Shown here piece after piece: positions 1 through 6,824 of a stretch of 18,554 nucleotides of DNA. Source of the DNA: Bacteroidales bacterium. GTDB lineage: Bacteria > Bacteroidota > Bacteroidia > Bacteroidales > P3. The notes beneath the pieces were generated by a model. That model was not told where the DNA came from. It ran no database searches and saw only the letters and a list, made by a program, of their open reading frames with translations. The first letter of the stretch is position 1. Every line of letters begins with the position of its first letter. The translations under genes were made by a program, and so were the position numbers. The stretch lies in assembly GCA_023227645.1 (NCBI GenBank), contig JALNVJ010000016.1:1-18554 (forward strand), written 5' to 3'.

Positions 1-200
1 AGGTTTGTAGGAAAATAGATTTAATCTAATTGAATTTATATTAAGGAAAAAAAAATTTATATTAAGGAAAAAAACTTTTTTATTAAGGAAAAATCTTTTT
101 TTATTAAGGAAAAATTCTGAGTAAGGAAACTGTACAATATTTTGTGTAAACGGGAAAGTATAGATCTAAACTCAGAGCACTAATCTGTCCTCAAATATAC
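1..200. other. Gene-free left edge
   Basis: No coding region is supported here. Apart from the tandem repeat, I see only small dyads: TAGATTTAATCTA at 16-28, TAGATCTA at 161-168, and a distant inverted pair TCTGAGT (116-122) / ACTCAGA (170-176). Nothing matches a known regulatory RNA. The gene lying to the left is outside the window, so this could be its upstream or downstream flank. Confidence 0.5.
41..126. repeat. 21-bp-period A/T-tract tandem repeat
   Basis: The core TTAAGGAAAA recurs starting at 41, 62, 83 and 104, an exact spacing of 21 bp three times in a row. A degenerate copy (GTAAGGAAAC) follows at 121 after a shortened 17-bp step. Each full unit runs TTAAGG, then an A-tract, then a T-tract, ending in TA just before the next unit. 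The 21-bp period equals two turns of B-DNA, so the A-tracts lie on the same helical face and would be expected to give intrinsic curvature. No coding frame or promoter box is evident in it. Its function is unknown. Confidence 0.85.
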
Positions 201-238
201 AAAAAAAAATGGTTGTCAATTATTTTAGACAACCATTT
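201..238 (-). terminator. Rho-independent terminator of the bamD-aminotransferase operon
   Basis: An 11-bp perfect stem (AAATGGTTGTC at 207-217 pairing with GACAACCATTT at 228-238) encloses a 10-nt loop. Read on the minus strand, the stem is followed directly by a run of T (complement of the A-run at 201-209). It lies 25 bp beyond the stop codon of the minus-strand aminotransferase gene, the right place to end that operon. Confidence 0.88.
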
Positions 239-263
239 ATGGTATAATTTTAAAAGAATAATT

Positions 264-1583
264 TTATTTTATTGGATGATCTTTTTGGAATGCTTTTAGT
301 CGCTTTTGTAAATCAGGTAGGAGTTCATGTGGTACTAATGATACACAAGCTCTTGCTCCTTCTTCTCTCATAGATCCTGTTATATTTAATGATATTGCTG
401 ATATTCCATAATAAACTAATTCATCCAGCATCTCAATTCCTGTCATGCCAGGATAAGAGAATGTGAAATAAAACCCATCAGCTATATCTACATCTAAGTC
501 TTTATCATAAACTATCTTAAAGCCATTATCAACAAAGTCTTTCTTCATTATCTCAGCTTTTCTCTTATAATCTAATAGGTCGTTTCTGAAATTGAATGTT
601 CCATCATTACAGGCTTTGAATATTGCTGTTATTGCATATTGAGCTGAATGTGATGTTCCTGATGTTAGGGCATAAAGTGAACTAAATACAATTGCTCTTC
701 CAAAGCTTCTTTGACCGCAGTATTTTTGTAGGGTATCAGATTCGTAGTTATATAGCTCTGGACTAATAATCATTACTGCTATTCTTTCTCCTGCATAAGA
801 GAATGCTTTTGATCCTGAGATTAATAATATATATTTCTTAGCCCAATGTGCTGCTGAGGGTTGAAATGGTGCTACCCCTGGTTTGGAATAATCTTGACGG
901 AAGTCCATCCCAAAATATGCTAGGTCTTCAATAACCACTACATCGTATTTGTTAGCTATTTCAGCAATTATTTGAAGTTCTTCTTCATTAAAGCAGAACC
1001 ATGCTGGATTGTTAGGTGAAGAATATATTAAACTTCCAAAATCTCCTTTTGATAGGTAAGATTCTAATTTATTTCTTAGTTTATCTCCTCTGAAGTCATA
1101 TACATCAAAATGCTCTGTTTCAATTCCTAGTATTCTACATTGCATTTTTTGAACTGGAAAACCAGGGTCGATAAATAATACCTTGTTTTTCTTAGGGTCC
1201 ATTCTTGAAATGGTTAAAAAGGATGCAAATCCACCTTGCATTGAACCAACGGTTGGAACGCATGAATCTTCTGTAACATCAAGGTTTATAAAATTCTTAA
1301 TAAAACGTGAGGTTTCATATTTAAATTCTTTTGTTCCATAGATATCAGGATAAATAGCAGCTACTCCATCTTTTAGAGATTGGATTTGTGCATCTAAGCC
1401 AATTTGGGTTGCAGGTAATCCAGGAATACCCATTTCCATTCTTATGAATTTTTCTTTGGTTGCAGCTTCTACATCGTCAATAATTTTCTTTACTTCACGA
1501 ATTGTAGAAGAACCAACGCTCTTAATTTTGTTCTTTTCTAAAATCCCATCAATGAGACTTCGTTCAAATGGTATATTGTGCAT
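264..1583 (-). CDS. Pyridoxal-phosphate-dependent aminotransferase (class I/II)
   Basis: This is a fold-type I PLP enzyme of the aspartate aminotransferase superfamily, in the subgroup common in Bacteroidota. I recognise its N-terminus (HNIPFERSLIDGIL, then EMGIPGLP) from Bacteroides relatives. The frame stays open to 1679, but that would overlap the upstream gene by 53 bp. Homologues begin at the methionine of MHNIPFERS, so I place the start at the ATG at 1583-1581, giving 439 residues. In this numbering the visible active-site elements are SPNNPAW (around residues 189-195), EDLAY (219-223) and SGSKAFSYAGERI, with K259 as the predicted Schiff-base lysine. The substrate cannot be read from the sequence. 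It is the last gene of the minus-strand operon, 43 bp after porD and just before a terminator. It occupies the place where recN usually follows DUF4835 in this phylum. Confidence 0.88.
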   Translation of the reverse strand: MHNIPFERSLIDGILEKNKIKSVGSSTIREVKKIIDDVEAATKEKFIRMEMGIPGLPATQIGLDAQIQSLKDGVAAIYPDIYGTKEFKYETSRFIKNFINLDVTEDSCVPTVGSMQGGFASFLTISRMDPKKNKVLFIDPGFPVQKMQCRILGIETEHFDVYDFRGDKLRNKLESYLSKGDFGSLIYSSPNNPAWFCFNEEELQIIAEIANKYDVVVIEDLAYFGMDFRQDYSKPGVAPFQPSAAHWAKKYILLISGSKAFSYAGERIAVMIISPELYNYESDTLQKYCGQRSFGRAIVFSSLYALTSGTSHSAQYAITAIFKACNDGTFNFRNDLLDYKRKAEIMKKDFVDNGFKIVYDKDLDVDIADGFYFTFSYPGMTGIEMLDELVYYGISAISLNITGSMREEGARACVSLVPHELLPDLQKRLKAFQKDHPIK

Positions 1584-1626
1584 AAAACTTGCTTTTAATA
1601 TGTTAATATATTGCTTTAAATGTCTT

Positions 1627-2598
1627 TTAAAACTGTGAGTTATTATAGCCTCCACTTGAATTTGGAGAGCCCAGTCCACTAGGTGTATTTTGATTTTGTT
1701 GAGTTCGTATTTGCTCGTATTTACTAGTATTGGAAGGGTTTATTTCACTCATTATTGTGATTACCTTATCCTTTTCGTTATCTGGTGCATTTTTAAATAT
1801 TTGAACAATTTCATCTGCTTTGGCATCAATGAATTGTTGAACGCATACTAGTTGAGTTTTTTCACGATTTACCCTTTGAAGTGATTCGATGGCTAATAAT
1901 ATATTGTTTTTAGCTTCGGATTGATTATCTCCACTCATTTTATCAAGTCCCATTAGATGGTAATTATACCAAACATCATGCATTTGTCGATAAGCTCCAT
2001 TATTATAATTTTCACTCATCCAATATTTATTTTTTTGGTTCTCAAATGATTTCCATCCTTTTTGTGCTGATTTTTGAGCAGCTGTAACTATGTTTTGACA
2101 AATTTGAAAATATTGTACTCCACCACTTGGAGCAAATGAATCGGCATCGATAGCAAGGAAATAATATAGGTAAAATGCGATGGTTGAAGTAAGGTTGTCG
2201 TAGTAGGTATTTTGTTCAAATTCGAGGGGTGCTCCTTCTTGGTACTTAAAGAAATAATCTGTTTCTTGGGTATTGAGCATTGTTGTTGTGTAGGACGAAT
2301 TATATACAGGTCGACGTAATTGAATATTTATAAAATCGGCCTTAAAGTCTTCTTGAGATGAGTGTTCTTTTATGTTAATTGAGATAGAACCCTCAATTTT
2401 TTCTTCTATCTTATAGTTTGAATTTGTCCATTTTCTAGAATTAACAAAGTCATTAAGTGCTTTTTGTATGTTTTCATAAATCTTTCTATCTGTTCCTTGA
2501 ATAGTGGTACTAACACTGACTTGAACCTTAAATTCTTGAGAGAATAAAGTCGAAGATATGATTAATAGTGATGAAAGAATTAGAAGTGTTTTTTTCAT
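1627..2598 (-). CDS. DUF4835 family protein (T9SS-associated PorD-type)
   Basis: A 323-residue secreted protein. Residues 1-20 form a signal peptide (KK, hydrophobic core, cleavage near FSQ), so the product should be periplasmic or membrane-associated. The family is restricted to Bacteroidota. It is named DUF4835 in older annotation and PorD in newer type IX secretion annotation; I give that name from memory and the biochemical role is not established. Seen in the sequence: an alpha/beta N-terminal half with alternating hydrophobic strands (FKVQVSVST, SISINIKEH), an aromatic central segment (YFLAIDADSFAPSGG), an asparagine- and tyrosine-rich helical region, and a Gly/Ser/Asn/Gln-rich C-terminal tail from about residue 300. 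Its ATG overlaps the coaBC stop codon as ATGA, so the two are probably translationally coupled. The neighbours coaBC and rpoZ match the phylum's usual order. Confidence 0.85.
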   Translation of the reverse strand: MKKTLLILSSLLIISSTLFSQEFKVQVSVSTTIQGTDRKIYENIQKALNDFVNSRKWTNSNYKIEEKIEGSISINIKEHSSQEDFKADFINIQLRRPVYNSSYTTTMLNTQETDYFFKYQEGAPLEFEQNTYYDNLTSTIAFYLYYFLAIDADSFAPSGGVQYFQICQNIVTAAQKSAQKGWKSFENQKNKYWMSENYNNGAYRQMHDVWYNYHLMGLDKMSGDNQSEAKNNILLAIESLQRVNREKTQLVCVQQFIDAKADEIVQIFKNAPDNEKDKVITIMSEINPSNTSKYEQIRTQQNQNTPSGLGSPNSSGGYNNSQF

Positions 2599-3788
2599 AA
2601 TGAGATTAGTTTGTTAACAATATCAATTGCAACTTCTTCTTTTGATTTTAGTTTATATTCTTCAATATTAAGATTCTTATCTATAATTGTAATTTGATTG
2701 GTTGGTACATCAAAACCAGCTCCTTTGTCATTGAGAGAATTCAGAACGATGAAATCAAGGTTTTTATTCTTTAGTTTAATAATTGCATTGTTCTTTTCGT
2801 TATCAGTTTCTAATGCAAATCCAATAAGTATTTGATTTGATTTTTTTCTCTTTCCTAGAGAAGCAAGAATATCTACGGTAGGAGTGAGGTTAATTATAAG
2901 ATTCTCTCCTGTTTTCTTAATTTTATTTTCAGCAACATTTAGAGGGGTAAAATCAGATACGGCTGCCGAAAGAATTGCTATATCAGATTCTTGGAAGTAT
3001 TTGGTAACTTCATTATACATCTCTTCTGCTGAGACTATATTTATTAACTTTATTTTAGTATTATTTACTTTTAGATGTGTTTTTCCTGAAATAAGAATAA
3101 CTTTAGCACCTCTATGGGCTAGTTCCTCAGCTATTGAATATCCCATTCTTCCTGAGGAGTTATTACCAATATATCTTACTGCATCAATTTTTTCTTGGGT
3201 TCCTCCTGCGGTTACTAAAACGGTCTTGTCTTTTAATGAATGTTGTAAACAAAGATAGTCTTCAATTTTCTTTACAATTTCAATAGGTTCTTCCATTCTA
3301 CCGTCTCCATCATAACCACAAGCTAAATTGCCTTTGGTTGGAGATATGATTTTTGATCCTAAGGATTCTATTTTTCTTATATTTTCTTGTACAATAGGGT
3401 TATTATACATCTTAGTATTCATTGCTGGAGCAATAAATATTTCTTTATTAAAAGCAATAAGACTTGTTGAAAGCGTGCAATCTCCAAGTCCATTAGCCAT
3501 TTTACCTATTATATTTGCAGTTGCTGGTGCCAGAATGAAGATATCTGCCCAGTCAGTTAGTGAAATATGTTCTGTTGTATATTCTTCATCAGAATTGAAC
3601 ATCTGGTGATATACATTATTTTTAGAAAGGGTCCTAAGAGTAGTTAAGGTAACAAATTCTAAGGCATTTTGGGTGGTAATTATTTTAACTTCACAATCCT
3701 TCTTTATCAATTCTCTTATTAATAAAGGGATCTTGTAAGCGGCTATTCCTCCACTTATGCCAATAAGTATTTTCTTACCATTAAGCAT
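2595..3788 (-). CDS. coaBC: Bifunctional phosphopantothenoylcysteine decarboxylase / phosphopantothenate-cysteine ligase
   Basis: A cytosolic enzyme catalysing two consecutive CoA-biosynthesis steps: CTP-dependent joining of 4'-phosphopantothenate to cysteine (CoaB), then FMN-dependent decarboxylation to 4'-phosphopantetheine (CoaC). At 397 residues it has the full family length. The N-terminal CoaC flavoprotein domain (about 1-180) shows GISGGIAAYK, the catalytic histidine H74 in TEHISL, the PAMN motif with N124 at 121-124, and the lid cysteine C157 in GNLACGYDGDGRM. The C-terminal CoaB domain (about 187-397) starts with KTVLVTAGGTQEKID and continues with NSSGRMGYSIA, LSAAVSDF, NKIKK and GFALETDN. 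All key residues are present. It starts 3 bp after the rpoZ stop and overlaps the next gene by 4 bp. Its partner coaE is on the other strand at 12283. Confidence 0.97.
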   Translation of the reverse strand: MLNGKKILIGISGGIAAYKIPLLIRELIKKDCEVKIITTQNALEFVTLTTLRTLSKNNVYHQMFNSDEEYTTEHISLTDWADIFILAPATANIIGKMANGLGDCTLSTSLIAFNKEIFIAPAMNTKMYNNPIVQENIRKIESLGSKIISPTKGNLACGYDGDGRMEEPIEIVKKIEDYLCLQHSLKDKTVLVTAGGTQEKIDAVRYIGNNSSGRMGYSIAEELAHRGAKVILISGKTHLKVNNTKIKLINIVSAEEMYNEVTKYFQESDIAILSAAVSDFTPLNVAENKIKKTGENLIINLTPTVDILASLGKRKKSNQILIGFALETDNEKNNAIIKLKNKNLDFIVLNSLNDKGAGFDVPTNQITIIDKNLNIEEYKLKSKEEVAIDIVNKLISL

Positions 3789-3791
3789 CTC

Positions 3792-4193
3792 TTATTTTTT
3801 ATGTTTTTTAGCCTTTTCTTCTTTTAATTCTTGTGCTTGTTTAACTTCTAAAATTAAATCATTAACTGCCCCTTTTCCGTTTTCATCATTTCTATATACC
3901 AATTGGTCATTAAAATATTCGTTTATAGCTATTAATGTAGATTTTGGTAGTTGTTCATAAAAACGAGCTATTTCAATTTGCTCTCTGTTTTCAAAAATTT
4001 CTTCTAGATTATCGTTTTGAGATGCAAATTCTTCAATCTTGCGATATAGTTCTTGTTTTATATCTTGAGAAATTTGATTAGAACGTTTTGAAAGCATGCT
4101 AATTGTTTCATACATGTTTTCTGTTACTTTGTTAAAAGCGTCACTATCACGTGTTTCTGTGGTTTTATCTGCCTTTGTTCTTTTGTAATCCAT
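3792..4193 (-). CDS. rpoZ: DNA-directed RNA polymerase omega subunit (Bacteroidota type)
   Basis: A 133-residue protein recognisable as the divergent omega subunit (Rpb6/RpoZ fold) of Bacteroidota. It begins MDYKRT and carries the hallmark helices NMYETISMLSKRSNQIS (about residues 25-42), EEFASQNDNLEEIFENREQIE (53-73) and ARFYEQLPKSTLIAINEY. The role is in assembly and stability of core RNA polymerase. Homologues I know stop soon after the YRN motif (here at about residue 100), at roughly 105-115 residues. This one adds some 30 charged residues ending in a lysine-rich KEEKAKKHKK tail, probably a flexible or coiled extension. It lies between bamD and coaBC, which is the conserved order. Confidence 0.9.
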   Translation of the reverse strand: MDYKRTKADKTTETRDSDAFNKVTENMYETISMLSKRSNQISQDIKQELYRKIEEFASQNDNLEEIFENREQIEIARFYEQLPKSTLIAINEYFNDQLVYRNDENGKGAVNDLILEVKQAQELKEEKAKKHKK

Positions 4194-4204
4194 TTTTTTA
4201 TATC

Positions 4205-5005
4205 TTATTTATTTAATTCCTTTAAACACAAGTCGTTTATTTTTTTTAATTCCGGAATCTTTGATGATTCGGGATAAAAGGCTAAAAACTTATCATAGTC
4301 ATTTATAACCCATTCTATTCTTTCTTTTCTTTTATCAGAAATACTGTTTTCTGCAAATTCGTATCCTGCAATTACTATATAATACATTGCATCTTCACGA
4401 TAAGATGCATTAGGATATTCGCTTAGAAAGTTTTTTAATGCAAATTGAGCTGATTGATATTTTTCTGTTTTGAAATAGTTATATGCTGTTTCAAAATCTT
4501 TTTTCATTAGTTTTTCTCTTAACTCATCCATATATTTATTAGCTAACTTAACCTTTTCAGAGTTTGGATATTTATTAATATAGGTTTGAAATTGAATTAA
4601 TGATTCTTTGGTTAGGGATTGGTCCAATGTGTGTTTTGGTGACTCTAAGTATTTACAATATGCTGCCTGAAATAATGCTTCTTGTGCATCTTTTGAATAT
4701 GGGAACCATCTAACAAAGTTTTCAAACTGATAACCTGCTGAATAATAATCTTTTGATCCCAATAGACTTTTTGCATAATACATATTTACATTTTCCGCCT
4801 TATCCCTTCCACGATAATACAGTAGAAGGTTCTCAAATAATTGAGTTGCATGAAAATAATCTTCTTTATCAAAGGCAGATACTGCTGCTGTATATTTAGC
4901 ATCGTGATCATTACTCTTTAATATTTTTTTATGCTTACTACTTCCACAAGAAAGTAATAATGTGCATGTTATAATTGTTATTAGAGAAAAAATTCTATAT
5001 TTCAT
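4205..5005 (-). CDS. bamD: Outer membrane protein assembly factor BamD (lipoprotein)
   Basis: A 266-residue TPR lipoprotein of the BAM complex, which inserts beta-barrel proteins into the outer membrane. The N-terminus MKYRIF, a hydrophobic stretch and the lipobox LLSC predict lipidation at Cys20. TPR-like helix pairs follow: AAVSAFDKEDYFHATQLFEN, YAKSLLGSKDYYSAGYQFEN, FVRWFPYSKDAQEALFQAAY, then two more in the C-terminal half (YFKTEKYQSAQFALKNFL and YDKFLAFYPESSKIPEL). The usual motif in which a Tyr/Phe-Pro follows each repeat is visible. I choose the ATG at 5005-5003. A TTG three codons upstream (5014-5012) is inside the promoter -7 box and is not a credible start. It is the first gene of the minus-strand operon; rpoZ follows after 11 bp. 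Confidence 0.93.
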   Translation of the reverse strand: MKYRIFSLITIITCTLLLSCGSSKHKKILKSNDHDAKYTAAVSAFDKEDYFHATQLFENLLLYYRGRDKAENVNMYYAKSLLGSKDYYSAGYQFENFVRWFPYSKDAQEALFQAAYCKYLESPKHTLDQSLTKESLIQFQTYINKYPNSEKVKLANKYMDELREKLMKKDFETAYNYFKTEKYQSAQFALKNFLSEYPNASYREDAMYYIVIAGYEFAENSISDKRKERIEWVINDYDKFLAFYPESSKIPELKKINDLCLKELNK

Positions 5006-5010
5006 AAGTT

Positions 5011-5019
5011 GCAAAGATA
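5011..5019 (-). promoter_or_regulatory. Promoter -7 box of the bamD operon
   Basis: The minus strand reads TATCTTTGC, an exact match to the Bacteroidota -7 consensus TAnnTTTGC. A TTTG at 5040-5037 with a 17-bp spacer is a plausible -33 element. The box ends only 5 bp before the bamD ATG, which implies an mRNA leader of about 3 nt if this promoter is the one used. Confidence 0.75.
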
Positions 5020-5114
5020 GTTATTATTTTACAAACCAAACGAATAAAGGGGTAACATATTATAAATTTTAATTTATTTCGATAAACCAATCCTTATATT
5101 TAGATTTATATTCT

Positions 5115-5123
5115 TACTTTTGC
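5115..5123 (+). promoter_or_regulatory. Promoter -7 box of the DUF62 gene
   Basis: TACTTTTGC matches TAnnTTTGC and lies 23 bp upstream of the ATG at 5147, giving a predicted leader of about 21 nt. I see no convincing TTG-type -33 element at the expected distance, so the assignment rests on the -7 box and on position. The promoter is back-to-back with that of bamD in a 141-bp divergent spacer. Confidence 0.65.
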
Positions 5124-5146
5124 ATTAAATTATTACTATAAATTAT

Positions 5147-5938
5147 ATGCAATTAGTTACTCTTACAACAGATTGGGGTCGTTCTGATCATTATATTGGA
5201 GCAGTAAAGTCAAAACTCTACTCAACCATTAATGATTGTCAGGTTATTGATATATCTCATGACATTAAAAAATTTGACTTGATGGAGGGTGCTTTTATTG
5301 TAAGGAATGCTTGTTTAAACTTCCCAAAGAATACAATCCATATTATTGATGTGGACTGTACTGAAAGTAAAAAGAAGGAGTATCAACATGTTGTAATTAA
5401 ATATGATAATCAGTATTTTATTTGTACTGATAATGGGATGCCAAGTATTATTTTTGAGGGTTTATCGCCAATTAAAGTTATTGGAATTACTAATTCTTAT
5501 CAAGAATCATATTATTATACTTTTTCTGCTTTTGATTTGTTTTGTAAGGTTGCGGCTCTTATTTCTTATGAAACAAATATTGAAGATTTTGGTTATGAAA
5601 TAACTGAACTTGTTAAAAAGAATGTTTTAACTCCTATAATTTATCCGGAAAGTATTCTTTGTACTGTTTTTCATGTTGATGGATATGGAAATGTGTTTTT
5701 AAATATTAATGTGGAAGAGTTTCTCAGAAGACTAGAGAACAATAAATTTTTGATTGAGGTTGAGAATAGTAAAATTGAAAACATCTCAAAGTCTTATGAT
5801 GATGTTAAGGTTAATGATTCTCTTCTAACGGTATCTTCATCAGGTCATTTAGAGCTTGCAATTAATAAATCAAATGCCTCAGAACTTCTTGGTCTTAAGG
5901 TTGGAACTCCTCTTACAATTAAAATTATAAAGAAATAA
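5147..5938 (+). CDS. DUF62 / SAM hydroxide adenosyltransferase-like protein
   Basis: A 263-residue protein of the family that uses water or hydroxide to cleave S-adenosylmethionine to adenosine and methionine, related to SAM-dependent fluorinase and chlorinase. The N-terminal Rossmann-like domain shows TLTTDWG at residues 5-11, HYIGAVK, VIDISHDI at 33-40, IIDVD at 66-70 and CTDNG at 93-97. The C-terminal beta-barrel domain shows VFHVDGYGNVFLNI. The archaeal enzyme is described with an Asp-Arg-His set, its Asp and Arg flanking a PGVG-like loop. Here that loop is replaced by CTESKKKEYQH, and the later FHGRD-like motif reads FSAFD, so the Arg and His are not evident. Flavobacterial homologues I recall share this altered form. 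Hydrolase activity should therefore not be assumed. It is a single-gene transcription unit, and its last 14 bp overlap the convergent binding-protein gene. Confidence 0.85.
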   Translation: MQLVTLTTDWGRSDHYIGAVKSKLYSTINDCQVIDISHDIKKFDLMEGAFIVRNACLNFPKNTIHIIDVDCTESKKKEYQHVVIKYDNQYFICTDNGMPSIIFEGLSPIKVIGITNSYQESYYYTFSAFDLFCKVAALISYETNIEDFGYEITELVKKNVLTPIIYPESILCTVFHVDGYGNVFLNINVEEFLRRLENNKFLIEVENSKIENISKSYDDVKVNDSLLTVSSSGHLELAINKSNASELLGLKVGTPLTIKIIKK

Positions 5939-6824
5939 TCTCTGAGATAAACTCAATAGCTTGAATTGACCTTGGGGTTTGAAGATCCATCAATTCGCTT
6001 TCAATTCCATATACCTTATTGTTTTTGACTGCATTTAACTTGTTGTAGGGATAAGTGTTTACAAAATTACTTGAATCTTCTTTTCTAACAAAAATAATGT
6101 CTGGTTGTTGAGAAAATAATTCTTCTGTTGAAAATGACCAATTTACAGTGTTTTTAGCTATATTATCTCCTCCTGCCAATGTAATTATTTGATGAATATA
6201 TGTGTTTTTTCCTGCAGAGAAATCTCCACTTTGTCCATATCCAATAACATAATATACCTTAGGCATTTTTTTATTATTTTTGGTTTTTATTATTTTTTCT
6301 CTCTTGGTTTTAATTTCTTGAAGCTTTGTTTTAGATTCTCTAATTATTTGATTAGCTTTGTCTTTCTTATTTAAAATGTCCCCTAAAACTTTTATAATAT
6401 CATACATTCCATCTATGGTATTTGTTTCTTTAAATGAAATAATTGGAATATTTGCTGTTTCTATTGTTTCAAACATTTTTTTTGTGAATATTGAAGAGGT
6501 AATTACAATGTCGGGTTTCATTGAGATAATCATCTCTAAATTGGAATTATTTATACCGCCTATTGATTTAATGTTTTTTACTTCTGGTGGATAATTACAA
6601 AAATCTGATCTTCCAATTAATTTATCGCCACATTCTAGATCGAAAAGGATGGATGTAATGGCTGGAGAAACAGAAATAATGGTTTTAGGAACTGACTTAA
6701 TTGGAGTTTTCTTTGAAATAATATATTTATTCGTCTTCATATCCTTATCCCTTTCATTGCAAGATGTAAAATTGATAATTGAAATGAAGTTTAATATGAG
6801 GAAAATATACTTATAGAATTTCAT
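5925..6824 (-). CDS. ABC transporter substrate-binding lipoprotein (BtuF/FecB-type, cobalamin/siderophore/haem class)
   Basis: A 299-residue periplasm-facing lipoprotein: hydrophobic N-terminus, then FTSC giving a lipidated Cys22. It belongs to the helical-backbone binding-protein class (TroA/BtuF fold). Recognisable segments are TIISVSPAITSILFDLECGDKLIGRSD, CNYPPEV, SIGGINNSNLEMIISMKPDIVI in the N-lobe, a long lysine-rich linker helix (about 155-190), and FSAGKNTYIHQIITLAGGDNIA with QQPDIIFV in the C-lobe. The CNYPPEV and IGG-N-NLE signature resembles proteins annotated as cobalamin-binding BtuF, but iron-siderophore or haem binding cannot be excluded. The start overlaps the end of the ATPase gene by 14 bp, and it is the last gene of the transporter operon. 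No TonB-dependent receptor is visible in the window. Confidence 0.88.
   Translation of the reverse strand: MKFYKYIFLILNFISIINFTSCNERDKDMKTNKYIISKKTPIKSVPKTIISVSPAITSILFDLECGDKLIGRSDFCNYPPEVKNIKSIGGINNSNLEMIISMKPDIVITSSIFTKKMFETIETANIPIISFKETNTIDGMYDIIKVLGDILNKKDKANQIIRESKTKLQEIKTKREKIIKTKNNKKMPKVYYVIGYGQSGDFSAGKNTYIHQIITLAGGDNIAKNTVNWSFSTEELFSQQPDIIFVRKEDSSNFVNTYPYNKLNAVKNNKVYGIESELMDLQTPRSIQAIEFISEIISL

Noticed and set aside
41..126. CRISPR-like array at the left edge
   Set aside because: The unit is only 21 bp and low in complexity, with no distinct repeat/spacer division and no cas genes nearby.
192..219. Possible minus-strand promoter (TATATTTG at 199-192 with TTGAC at 219-215)
   Set aside because: The spacer is only 15 bp, the -33-like part lies inside the terminator stem, and no gene start is visible to its left.
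1584..1679. N-terminal extension of the aminotransferase overlapping porD
   Set aside because: Family members start at the methionine equivalent to 1583, and the extension reads through the other gene's low-complexity 3' end.
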